From: Croceivirga sp.
Lineage (GTDB): Bacteria > Bacteroidota > Bacteroidia > Flavobacteriales > Flavobacteriaceae
DNA length: 64,000 nucleotides
Direction of reading: 5' to 3'
NCBI GenBank assembly: GCA_028284935.1
Contig: JANQQQ010000012.1
Coordinates: 496,001 to 560,000 of the forward strand
The position numbers and the translations under genes are program-made. Position 1 is the stretch's first letter. Each line of letters starts with the position of its first letter. Of this stretch, positions 1 to 7,620 are shown one piece after another. A model generated the notes under the pieces. It was not told where the DNA came from. It was given only the letters and a program-made list of their open reading frames with translations, and made no database searches.

Positions 1-863
1 ATAATTTCGACGGGCTTTTTCCCACGTTAAATTTGAATTATGAGATTTCTGAAAAGGAAAGTTTCCAACTGGGTTACAATAGAAGGATCCGACGACCTCG
101 TTCCTTCTTTTTAAATCCCTTTCCTTCCAGGTCCAGTCCAACTAATTTATTTCAAGGGAACCCAAACTTAACTCCCAGTTTTTCCAATCAGATTGATCTG
201 GGGTATTTAAAACGATGGGAAAAACTGACTTTTAATGGCTCTATTTATTTTCAAAGGGCCACAGATGTTATTTCCTTCATCACAGAGGATACCGGCGAAG
301 ATACCTTTCTTGATGGAGAGCAGGTAAGTATTTTGCGCCGAACTCCTGTGAACCTTGCACGAAACGACCGCTACGGATTTGATTTTACTACCAATTATCG
401 ACCTACACGTAAATGGAACTTGAATGCCAATATCAACCTGTTCAATTTAATTACCCGTGGTGACTTTAATGGTCAAAATTTTGATGCGGAAAACCTTAGT
501 TGGTTTATTCGATTGAACAATAAAATTACCCTCCCTGGAAGTTTGGATTGGCAGACCAGAATCTTTTATCGCGGTCCTACTGAAAATGCGCAAACCCGAA
601 ACCAAGGTATTTTCTCCCTGGACCTAGCGTTCAGTAAGGACTTTTTTAAAGAGAAAGCTTCTCTGGCTTTGAATGTAAGTGATGTGTTTAACAGCAGACG
701 CCGTGTGAGCGAAACTGTCACACCATTCTTTCAGAGCGATAGCGAATTTCAATGGAGGGTCCGTAGCTTTAATTTGGCCTTTACCTATCGCTTTAACCAG
801 AAAAAGAAACGTGGTGGGGACAGACAACGCTATGATGATGGTGGGGAAGAATTTGGGACCTAA
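1..863 (+). CDS. Outer-membrane beta-barrel family protein, C-terminal part (5' end outside window)
   Basis: The reading frame is open from the left edge (frame starting at base 3), so the ORF-track start at a TTG (33) is artificial and the gene begins upstream of the window. The visible ~286 residues are alternating polar/aromatic strands with repeated patterns such as LGYLKRWEKLTFNGSIYFQ and FNLAFTYRFNQ, typical of the C-terminal strands of Bacteroidota TonB-receptor-like barrels of the Outer_mem_beta-barrel type (PF14905). A FTYRF strand lies near the end, followed by a short charged tail (RGGDRQRYDDGGEE) predicted to hang out of the barrel. The role is presumably an outer-membrane transporter or related barrel; the substrate cannot be told. 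A strong hairpin terminator follows immediately. Confidence 0.85.
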   Translation, partial: NFDGLFPTLNLNYEISEKESFQLGYNRRIRRPRSFFLNPFPSRSSPTNLFQGNPNLTPSFSNQIDLGYLKRWEKLTFNGSIYFQRATDVISFITEDTGEDTFLDGEQVSILRRTPVNLARNDRYGFDFTTNYRPTRKWNLNANINLFNLITRGDFNGQNFDAENLSWFIRLNNKITLPGSLDWQTRIFYRGPTENAQTRNQGIFSLDLAFSKDFFKEKASLALNVSDVFNSRRRVSETVTPFFQSDSEFQWRVRSFNLAFTYRFNQKKKRGGDRQRYDDGGEEFGT

Positions 864-870
864 AACTAAA

Positions 871-897
871 AAAGGAGCCATTCGGCTCCTTTTTTTA
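871..897. terminator. Bidirectional intrinsic terminator
   Basis: AAAGGAGCC / GGCTCCTTT stem with ATTC loop and a T run (TTTTTTT) on the plus side; the A run on the left makes it usable on the minus strand too. It sits 8 bases after the barrel gene stop and overlaps the stop codon of the small convergent gene at 895-1068, so one hairpin serves both. Confidence 0.85.
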
Positions 898-1068
898 TTC
901 TTCCAGCTCAGCTTTTCTTGCTTCGCGTTTTTCTTTCCACATTTCCATGAGATTTCCTCCCAACCAATAAGGCACTACAAAAGCTATCAAAAAAATCATC
1001 AGCCAAAAGCCTATCGTTAATATGGTTAAAAAGGCTAAAAATCCTAAGTATTGGTCAAATTCTACCAT
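895..1068 (-). CDS. Small single-pass membrane protein (57 aa), not in the ORF track
   Basis: Reading the minus strand from ATG (1068) to TAA (895) gives a 57-residue protein. It starts MVEFDQYLGF, has one long hydrophobic stretch (about residues 8-36, LAFLTILTIGFWLMIFLIAF) and ends in a strongly charged, helical tail (MEMWKEKREARKAELEE). That is the layout of a single-pass inner-membrane protein with a cytoplasmic amphipathic/charged tail. A -10-like TATCTTTG lies 20 bases upstream and the stop codon is built into the terminator shared with the barrel gene; both support a real transcription unit. It was missed by the track because it is under 60 aa. I do not recognise a named family and no function can be assigned. 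Confidence 0.75.
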   Translation of the reverse strand: MVEFDQYLGFLAFLTILTIGFWLMIFLIAFVVPYWLGGNLMEMWKEKREARKAELEE

Positions 1069-1087
1069 GAATCTCTATTTGTTGCTA

Positions 1088-1095
1088 CAAAGATA
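1088..1095 (-). promoter_or_regulatory. -10-like element (TATCTTTG) for the 57-aa membrane protein
   Basis: TATCTTTG on the minus strand matches the Bacteroidota TAnnTTTG -10 (often called -7) element; a TTG lies 21 bases further upstream. The start codon is 20 bases downstream. Confidence 0.5.
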
Positions 1096-1179
1096 CTCCC
1101 AAAAGCATCAAAATTGCAACTCCGTTTGAAAAAAGATAATTCCAAACATTTATCAGGAAATCAAAAGGCCTGCATAGTT

Positions 1180-1187
1180 TACCTTTG
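1180..1187 (+). promoter_or_regulatory. -10-like element (TACCTTTG) for fumC
   Basis: TACCTTTG fits TAnnTTTG and lies 20 bases before the fumC ATG. I see no convincing -33 TTG/TTTG at the usual 17-23 base distance. Confidence 0.45.
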
Positions 1188-1207
1188 TACTTCAAAATTT
1201 TACATCA

Positions 1208-2605
1208 ATGGATTTTAGGATCGAAAAAGATACCATGGGTGAGGTAAAAGTCCCTGCGGACAAATACTGGGGTGCCCAAACGGAACGTTCAAGAAATAAT
1301 TTTAAAATAGGTTCGCCTGCTTCCATGCCGATAGAAGTAATCCATGGATTTGCCTATTTAAAAAAAGCCGCTGCCCACACCAATCATGAATTAGGGGTAT
1401 TGCCCCAGGACAAAAGGGACTTGATATCCAAAGTGTGCGATGAAATTTTGGAAGGCAAGCACAACGACCAGTTTCCCTTGGTTATCTGGCAGACCGGCTC
1501 AGGTACCCAAAGCAATATGAATGTAAATGAGGTCATTGCCAACAGGGCCCATGAAATGGCAGGAAAGAAAATCGGCGAAGGGGAAAAAACCATTCAGCCC
1601 AATGATGATGTCAACAAATCACAATCCTCCAATGACACCTTCCCTACCGGAATGCATATTGCAGTTTACAAAAAGATTGTGGAAGTAACCTTACCCGGTG
1701 TACAGCAGTTGAGAAATACCCTTCAAAAAAAATCCGAAGATTTTAAGGAAGTAGTGAAGATTGGACGTACCCATTTAATGGATGCTACTCCAATGACCCT
1801 GGGTCAGGAATTCTCAGGGTATGTTTCCCAATTGGATCACGGTTTAAAAGCCTTAAAAAATACATTGCCCCATTTGGCAGAATTGGCGCTTGGTGGCACT
1901 GCTGTTGGAACTGGGTTGAACACGCCTCAAGGATATGATGTGCTGGTTGCCAAATATATTTCCGAATTCACGGGAATGCCTTTCGTAACCGCTGAAAATA
2001 AGTTTGAGGCGTTAGCAGCACATGACGCCATTGTGGAAAGCCATGGGGCATTGAAGCAGTTGGCCGTATCCTTGAATAAAATAGCTAACGATATTAGAAT
2101 GATGGCCTCTGGTCCACGATCAGGAATTGGTGAAATCATCATTCCTGCCAATGAACCGGGAAGTTCCATCATGCCAGGGAAAGTGAATCCAACACAATGC
2201 GAAGCAATGACCATGGTCTGTGCCCAGGTTATGGGGAATGACGTTGCCATTTCCGTAGGTGGAACGCAAGGTCATTATGAATTGAATGTGTTTAAACCGG
2301 TCATGGCGGCCAATATTTTACAATCGGCCCAATTGATTGGGGATGCCTGTGTGAGCTTTGATGTAAATTGTGCGGTAGGAATAGCACCCAATCACGAGAC
2401 CATCAAGACATTGCTCAACAATTCGTTAATGCTGGTCACTGCCTTAAACACCAAAATTGGCTATTATAAGGCCGCAGAGATTGCAAATACCGCCCATAAA
2501 AATGGGACTACGCTGCGTGAAGAGGCCATAAACTTAGGCTATGTCACTCCTGAAGAATATGACAAGTGGGTTAAGCCAGAGGATATGGTGGGAAGTCTAA
2601 AATAG
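1208..2605 (+). CDS. fumC: Class II fumarate hydratase
   Basis: Fumarase C, which interconverts fumarate and L-malate in the TCA cycle as a cytosolic homotetramer without an iron-sulfur cluster. The 465 residues are the normal full length. It begins [28 protein letters not shown], the standard class II N-terminus. It carries the [12 protein letters not shown] segment, [10 protein letters not shown] with the active-site histidine, and the superfamily signature [13 protein letters not shown] with the catalytic serine on the mobile loop. The start is clear: ATG at 1208 just after the promoter-like element. It is monocistronic, ending at a hairpin terminator. Identification is secure. Confidence 0.97.
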   Translation: MDFRIEKDTMGEVKVPADKYWGAQTERSRNNFKIGSPASMPIEVIHGFAYLKKAAAHTNHELGVLPQDKRDLISKVCDEILEGKHNDQFPLVIWQTGSGTQSNMNVNEVIANRAHEMAGKKIGEGEKTIQPNDDVNKSQSSNDTFPTGMHIAVYKKIVEVTLPGVQQLRNTLQKKSEDFKEVVKIGRTHLMDATPMTLGQEFSGYVSQLDHGLKALKNTLPHLAELALGGTAVGTGLNTPQGYDVLVAKYISEFTGMPFVTAENKFEALAAHDAIVESHGALKQLAVSLNKIANDIRMMASGPRSGIGEIIIPANEPGSSIMPGKVNPTQCEAMTMVCAQVMGNDVAISVGGTQGHYELNVFKPVMAANILQSAQLIGDACVSFDVNCAVGIAPNHETIKTLLNNSLMLVTALNTKIGYYKAAEIANTAHKNGTTLREEAINLGYVTPEEYDKWVKPEDMVGSLK

Positions 2606-2625
2606 ATTCAAAATGCTGTAAATAG

Positions 2626-2656
2626 AAAAGGGCATCCAAAACCGGATGCCCTTTTT
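2626..2656. terminator. Bidirectional intrinsic terminator between fumC and the convergent coiled-coil gene
   Basis: AAAAGGGCATCC and GGATGCCCTTTTT form a perfect stem around a 6-base loop, with A and T runs on opposite sides so that it can stop transcription from either strand. It lies about 20 bases after the fumC stop and 24 bases from the stop of the minus-strand gene. Confidence 0.85.
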
Positions 2657-2679
2657 CATATATAGTGGATAGTGTTACC

Positions 2680-3567
2680 CTATTTTAAGGTGAACTTAGA
2701 AGTTCCCAACAACTTCAAACCATCATCATAAACGTTCACCATGTAGTTTCCTTTTTGGAAATCGCCCGCAGGTTTGTTAATATAATCGCAGACATCCAAA
2801 GAACTATTTTCGTAGTAGAAATTTGTTCCTTTTGTGTAGCTTACGGAAGCTCCGTCTTCATTGCTTGTGGTCATTCCTTCCCCAACCACATTACCTTGTG
2901 GATCCAAAACCTCAATAAAGAATTCCCTATCACCTGCTTGGGCAATGGCATTATCAGCAACGGTAAAGCATACCTTGAATTTGTCGGTAGATTTTGCCCT
3001 TTGTGTTGAAACCAATCTTCCGCTGTTTCTTTCCTTTACCGCATCAATCTTGAACTCAGAAAGGTTAAGTGCGGAACCTCTTTCAACAGCATCGGCCAAC
3101 TGGGTGTTCTGAACGACCAATGAATCGTTGAAAACGGTTTGTTTCTCCAACTCCACGAACGTACTATCACGTTGCATCGCCAAGAGGGTGTTTGAAGTGG
3201 TCAAAGAATCAACCTGCTTCAACAATTCTTCACGTTCTGCCTTTAGCTGGCTTACTTGCCTTCTATATCTGGACAAAGAGGCAATATCAGCTTTCATAGT
3301 GGAAACTGAATCAATATATTTTGCAATTCTGTCACGTGCAGCAACCAATTCTTCGTTGGTAGCATTACTTTCTAAAATAGCCTTGTCATATTCCGACTTA
3401 AGACTATTCAAATCCTCAACGACCAAATCCTTTTCTTGCTTTAAGGCATTTGTTGTCTTTTTCTTGTCTTGATAAAGACTCACAGTATAAATAATTGTTC
3501 CAAGGAGAATAACACCTAACAACCCAGCAATTACTTTTAAACTGTTGTTACTTTTAGTTTCTGTCAT
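2680..3567 (-). CDS. Membrane-anchored coiled-coil protein with C-terminal beta domain
   Basis: A 295-aa protein with three regions. One N-terminal transmembrane helix (about residues 10-32, LKVIAGLLGVILLGTIIYTV) is followed by a long heptad-rich coiled coil (about 34-165, rich in E, K, L, S and D). A C-terminal globular part of about 125 residues reads like a beta-sandwich (KFKVCFTVADNAIA, FFIEVLDPQGNVVGEG, NYMVNVYDDGLKLLGTSKF). The topology implies an inner-membrane anchor with a periplasmic coiled-coil stalk and head. Homologues in Flavobacteriaceae are often labelled chromosome partitioning or SMC-like because of the coiled coil, but there is no ATPase motif here, so that label is not supported. 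Function unknown; possibly a cell-envelope structural protein. Confidence 0.8.
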   Translation of the reverse strand: MTETKSNNSLKVIAGLLGVILLGTIIYTVSLYQDKKKTTNALKQEKDLVVEDLNSLKSEYDKAILESNATNEELVAARDRIAKYIDSVSTMKADIASLSRYRRQVSQLKAEREELLKQVDSLTTSNTLLAMQRDSTFVELEKQTVFNDSLVVQNTQLADAVERGSALNLSEFKIDAVKERNSGRLVSTQRAKSTDKFKVCFTVADNAIAQAGDREFFIEVLDPQGNVVGEGMTTSNEDGASVSYTKGTNFYYENSSLDVCDYINKPAGDFQKGNYMVNVYDDGLKLLGTSKFTLK

Positions 3568-3716
3568 GATATTAGTTTTTACTTTCTACAAATAAAATTT
3601 GCTAGCGTCTGGTTTATATACGTCAACGGATTTCTTTTAGACGTTTTACGGATGACAAAATGTTAAAGTCAAACTACAACCCCAATGTTTACCTAGCTTT
3701 AGCGAAAACATTTTTT

Positions 3717-4496
3717 ATGAAATTTTTTAATTTCCTTCTCCCGATATCGATTTGTTTGAGCCTGACCTCCTGTGGACATGGAAAAAGGGAAACTCAAATT
3801 TCGAAAGGTTTTAAAGCGGTATCCCAAAAGGAAAAGACATTCAAAGTTATTCCCATTCAACACGCCACTATGATATTGGAATGGAACGGCATCATTGTCT
3901 ATGTTGATCCAGTTGGAGGGAAAAGGGCATTTGAAGATCAACAACCAGCAGATCTCATACTAATAACGGATATCCACAGCAATCATTTTAGTTTGAAGAC
4001 CTTACTGCAATTAAATACTGCAAAAGCCAAGATTATGATTCCTCAAGTAGTGGCCGATAGCATTCCATCGGCGTTTACGCCCCAATTGGATGTATTGGGT
4101 CACGGCGAAAAAAAAGAACGATTTGGTATTACTGTAGAGGCCATCCCCATGCACAATATTAAGAAAGAGGTACTAAAGTCCCATGAAAAGGGTCTTGGGA
4201 ATGGCTATGTTTTGGAATTGGAAGGGGAACGCATTTATATTTCGGGAGAAACCAAGTACATCCCTGAAACGAGCACCTTGGAGGATATTGATAAAGCCTT
4301 CGTATGTTTGAATCTGTCAAATAACAGGACCATTGAACGTGCTGCGGATGCTGTGTTGAAATTTCAACCCAAACAAGTATATCCCTATAATTATCACAAT
4401 AGCGAAGGTTTCAGTGATATGCAAAAATTTAAAGCCCTTGTCAATCAAGCCAACAATAAAATTGATGTAAAACTTTTGGACTGGTATAAACAATAA
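3717..4496 (+). CDS. MBL-fold metallohydrolase-like lipoprotein
   Basis: I chose the ATG at 3717 rather than 3660 because it begins a lipoprotein signal (MKFFNFLLPISICLSLTSC, lipobox Cys19), giving 259 aa. The rest is a UlaG/RomA-like metallo-beta-lactamase fold: HATMILEWNGIIVYVDPVGG, then LILITDIHSNHFS where the zinc motif normally sits, LGHGEKKERFGITVEAIPMHN, and GYVLELEGERIYISGETKY. The canonical HxHxDH is altered to DIHSNH (residues 85-90), losing the first His and the Asp, so catalysis may be changed or lost. Probably anchored on the periplasmic side of a membrane. Substrate unknown. It abuts the convergent ettA with no gap. Confidence 0.8.
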   Translation: MKFFNFLLPISICLSLTSCGHGKRETQISKGFKAVSQKEKTFKVIPIQHATMILEWNGIIVYVDPVGGKRAFEDQQPADLILITDIHSNHFSLKTLLQLNTAKAKIMIPQVVADSIPSAFTPQLDVLGHGEKKERFGITVEAIPMHNIKKEVLKSHEKGLGNGYVLELEGERIYISGETKYIPETSTLEDIDKAFVCLNLSNNRTIERAADAVLKFQPKQVYPYNYHNSEGFSDMQKFKALVNQANNKIDVKLLDWYKQ

Positions 4497-6188
4497 TTAT
4501 CGGACCAATTTCTTGTACTTGATACGTTTGGGTATACTATCCGCACCCAAACGTTTCTTTTTGTTTTCTTCATAGTCAGAGAATGAGCCTTCAAAGAAAT
4601 AGACTTGTGAGTCGCCCTCAAAAGCTAAAATATGGGTACAGATCCTATCCAGAAACCAACGGTCGTGCGAAATGATTACGGCGCAACCGGCAAAATTCTC
4701 CAACCCCTCTTCAAGGGCACGTAATGTATTTACGTCCAAATCATTTGTTGGCTCATCCAAAAGCAACACATTGCCTTCTTCCTTCAAGGTCATGGCCAAA
4801 TGTAATCGGTTACGCTCCCCGCCGGAAAGCATGTTCACCTTTTTGTTCTGCTCGCTACCCGAGAAATTAAATCGGCTAAGGTACGCCCTAGAGTTCACCT
4901 GCTTGCCTCCCATCATCACCAATTCCTGTCCATCACTAAAGTTTTCCCAAATGGATTTTTCGGGATCGATATTCGAATGGGATTGGTCCACATAGGCTAG
5001 TCTTGCCGTATCGCCAACTTCAAAAACTCCCTTATCTGGGGTTTCTTCCCCCATTATCATTCGGAAGATAGTGGTCTTACCTGCTCCGTTGGGACCAATA
5101 ATTCCAACGATACCAGCCTGGGGTAAATTAAAGTTCAAATCTTCATATAACAACTTATCCCCATAGCCTTTGCTCACTCCCTTAGCTTCGATGACATTTG
5201 TCCCCAATCTCGGACCATTGGGAATATAAATCTCCAATTTCTCTTCCAACTGTTTCTGGTCTTGACTGGCCAGCTTATCATAACTCTTTAAGCGGGCCTT
5301 CTGCTTGGCCTGACGGCCTTTGGCCCCTTGGCGCACCCATTCCAACTCCCGCTCCAAGGTCTTTTGACGTTTGGAAGCCTGTTTGCTCTCCTGTGCCAAG
5401 CGTTTGGCCTTTTGGTCCAACCAACCTGAATAATTCCCTTTCCACGGAATGCCTTCCCCCCTATCCAATTCCAATATCCATCCAGCTACATTGTCCAAAA
5501 AATAACGATCGTGTGTCACAGCGATTACGGTGCCTTTGTATTGCGCCAAATGGTGTTCCAACCAATGCACGGATTCCGCATCCAAATGGTTGGTGGGCTC
5601 ATCCAAAAGCAAAACATCAGGTTCTTTAAGCAACAATCTACAAAGCGCCACTCTCCTGCGCTCACCCCCGGATAGCACTTCTATTTTCTTATCGGCCTCA
5701 GGGGTTCGTAATGCATCCATGGCTATCTCCAGCTTGGTATCCAACTCCCACGCCCCACTGGCATCGATCTTATCTTGAAGTTCCGCTTGCTTGTCCATCA
5801 ATTTCTGCATCTTGTCAGCATCCTCATAGATTTCTGGAAGTGCAAACATATCATTGATTTTGTTGTATTCCTCCAGCACGGCAACGGTTTCAGCTACCCC
5901 TTCCTTGACCACTTCGAGAACCGTTTTATTGGAATCCAACTGAGGTTCCTGCTCCAAGTAACCCACTGAATATCCCGGGGAAAAAACAACATCGCCTTGA
6001 TAATTCTTGTCAACTCCAGCTATAATTTTTAATAAGGTGGATTTCCCAGAACCATTTAAGCCGAGTATGCCTATTTTGGCACCATAGAAAAAACTTAAAT
6101 AAATATTTTTGAGTACTGGTGTGTTGGCATTCTTGTAGGTCTTGGTAACCCCTGCCATGGAAAAAATGACCTTTTTATCGTCCGACAT
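4497..6188 (-). CDS. ettA: Energy-dependent translational throttle protein EttA (ABC-F ATPase)
   Basis: An ABC-F family protein with two ATP-binding cassettes in one 563-aa chain and no membrane segments; the family binds the ribosomal E site and gates entry of initiating ribosomes into elongation according to ATP/ADP ratio. Visible motifs: Walker A GLNGSGKST and GPNGAGKTT, signatures LSGGERRRVAL and LSGGERNRLHL, Walker B-type LLLDEPTNHLD and LLLDEPTNDLD. The inter-domain linker is rich in R and K (SKRQKTLERELEWVRQGAKGRQAKQKARL), typical of EttA. Length and order agree with the family. Its stop codon directly follows that of the convergent lipoprotein gene. Confidence 0.95.
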   Translation of the reverse strand: MSDDKKVIFSMAGVTKTYKNANTPVLKNIYLSFFYGAKIGILGLNGSGKSTLLKIIAGVDKNYQGDVVFSPGYSVGYLEQEPQLDSNKTVLEVVKEGVAETVAVLEEYNKINDMFALPEIYEDADKMQKLMDKQAELQDKIDASGAWELDTKLEIAMDALRTPEADKKIEVLSGGERRRVALCRLLLKEPDVLLLDEPTNHLDAESVHWLEHHLAQYKGTVIAVTHDRYFLDNVAGWILELDRGEGIPWKGNYSGWLDQKAKRLAQESKQASKRQKTLERELEWVRQGAKGRQAKQKARLKSYDKLASQDQKQLEEKLEIYIPNGPRLGTNVIEAKGVSKGYGDKLLYEDLNFNLPQAGIVGIIGPNGAGKTTIFRMIMGEETPDKGVFEVGDTARLAYVDQSHSNIDPEKSIWENFSDGQELVMMGGKQVNSRAYLSRFNFSGSEQNKKVNMLSGGERNRLHLAMTLKEEGNVLLLDEPTNDLDVNTLRALEEGLENFAGCAVIISHDRWFLDRICTHILAFEGDSQVYFFEGSFSDYEENKKKRLGADSIPKRIKYKKLVR

Positions 6189-6341
6189 GTTTTTGTTAAT
6201 GGTTAATAGTTAATGGAAATTATAAATAAGAAGAAAAATAAATGAACCTATAGCTTAGACCTCTACCTGTTGATGCTCTTGCTTTTCATACAAAATCTAG
6301 ATTAACACGTTTAACTCTTAACCCTAGACTTGAAACTTTAA

Positions 6342-6524
6342 TCAGACCCTACCTTTTAGGGCGTTGAAAACCCAGGCTACCGCGAAGAAACCGATACCCA
6401 CCGCGCCAAATCCGTATCCAGCCACTTCATCATATTTAAATGCCCCAAGGGCAATCATTCCCAAGCCCACTACAATCATGATAATGGTTGCGTAAGCCAG
6501 TACGGTATTCTTGTTCATCGGCAT
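6342..6524 (-). CDS. CAL67264 family small membrane protein
   Basis: A 60-aa protein with two hydrophobic segments (about residues 7-27, TVLAYATIIMIVVGLGMIALG, and 35-55, YGFGAVGIGFFAVAWVFNALKG) separated by a short loop (AFKYDEVAG). I recognise the pattern of the small CAL67264 membrane protein family that recurs in Flavobacteriaceae; its function is not known. An ATG two codons downstream (MNKNTVLAY) is an equally good start. It stands alone between ettA and an oxidoreductase gene, with a 153-base spacer before ettA. That spacer contains only short GTTAATG/GTTAATA repeats just upstream of the ettA start. Confidence 0.8.
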   Translation of the reverse strand: MPMNKNTVLAYATIIMIVVGLGMIALGAFKYDEVAGYGFGAVGIGFFAVAWVFNALKGRV

Positions 6525-6580
6525 AGTTCTAAATTTTGTAGAATTTCAAATATCGTAAAAATTACGAATCCACTCATTAA

Positions 6581-7561
6581 CTAGGCCTCAAAAGGAAACC
6601 TGATTCCCGTAATCGTTCGAATTTCATCCAATAGGGAGATAAGATTTTTACTATCAACGTGGGACCAGAGACCACTTTCCAATGTATTCCCTCTTATACA
6701 ATCCATTACCTCAATAATTTCATAGTAATATCCCCTACCTATTATAGGCAATTCAAACGATTGTTGATTTCCATCAATATCCAAGGTATAGCCTCTACTT
6801 TCATGAAAACGGGGGGCCAAGGTGACATTACATTTCCTACCAGCAATTTCTGCACTCATTCTCGAATTGTGGGTGAAACTACTATTCAAAATGGCCTGGG
6901 CCTTGGGATATTTAAAAATTATGGAAGTCTGTATTTCCGTACCATGCTCATTAAAACTGGAAGACGCCTTAATTTCATCTGGCATCCCAAGGAAAATATA
7001 GGATAAGAACACGGGATAGATGCCAATATCCAGTAAGGTACCCCCTGCCAAATCCAAATTGAAAAGTCGGGATTCCTTTGGTCTATCCATGGCATAAAAG
7101 GCAAAATCTGCATTTACATAGGTAAGTTCCCCCAACGCACCTTGGTCCAAAAGGTCCTTGACTTTTCGAATTGTTGGGTTAAAACGTGACCAAAGGGCTT
7201 CCATGAGGAACACTTTGTTTTTGCTTGCGGTTTTAATCATCTCGTCCACTTCAGCTGAGTTGACCCCTAGGGGTTTTTCACATAAAACATGCTTACCGTG
7301 CTCCATGGCTTGAATAGCCAAATCTTTATGGAATACGTGCGGTGTGGCGATATAAACAACCTCAACCATCTCACTTTCAAAAAGTTCATTATAATTGTCA
7401 AACACCTTAGCAATGTCATACTCCTCAGCAAAACTCATTGCCCTTTGCATATTTCTAGAAGCCACTGCAACTAGCCGGGCGTTTTCAACCAGCTTTAAAT
7501 CGTTCGCAAAACTGCGTGCTATTTTTCCGGGACCAAGTATCCCCCATCGTATAGGTTCCAT
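6581..7561 (-). CDS. Gfo/Idh/MocA family NAD(P)-dependent oxidoreductase
   Basis: I start the gene at the ATG giving MEPIRWGILGPGKIARSFA (326 aa), because the Rossmann GxGxxA motif then sits close to the N-terminus as in the family. The second conserved block is TPHVFHKDLAIQAMEHGKHVLCEKPLGVN, with the family lysine in the EKP motif. The C-terminal half is the usual alpha/beta dimerisation and substrate domain (SRLFNLDLAGGTLLDIGIYPV). This resembles the dimeric dihydrodiol dehydrogenase/xylose dehydrogenase-like branch, so oxidation of a sugar or cyclic diol is likely, but the substrate cannot be read from the sequence. It diverges from the carboxylase gene at 7621. Confidence 0.9.
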   Translation of the reverse strand: MEPIRWGILGPGKIARSFANDLKLVENARLVAVASRNMQRAMSFAEEYDIAKVFDNYNELFESEMVEVVYIATPHVFHKDLAIQAMEHGKHVLCEKPLGVNSAEVDEMIKTASKNKVFLMEALWSRFNPTIRKVKDLLDQGALGELTYVNADFAFYAMDRPKESRLFNLDLAGGTLLDIGIYPVFLSYIFLGMPDEIKASSSFNEHGTEIQTSIIFKYPKAQAILNSSFTHNSRMSAEIAGRKCNVTLAPRFHESRGYTLDIDGNQQSFELPIIGRGYYYEIIEVMDCIRGNTLESGLWSHVDSKNLISLLDEIRTITGIRFPFEA

Positions 7562-7620
7562 AAGACTAAAAGTAATCATTTATACTGCTTATCTTTAACA
7601 AAATGATGAAAGGAAAACGA

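Noticed and set aside
811-1020. 69-aa plus ORF after the barrel gene
   Set aside because: It runs antisense through the 57-aa membrane protein and across the terminator, with no coding character.
2680-3567. Label chromosome partitioning protein for the coiled-coil gene
   Set aside because: No ATPase motif; only a transmembrane anchor and coiled coil.
5198-5629. 143-aa plus ORF within ettA
   Set aside because: Shadow of ettA in another frame; low-complexity Pro/Ser/Trp composition.
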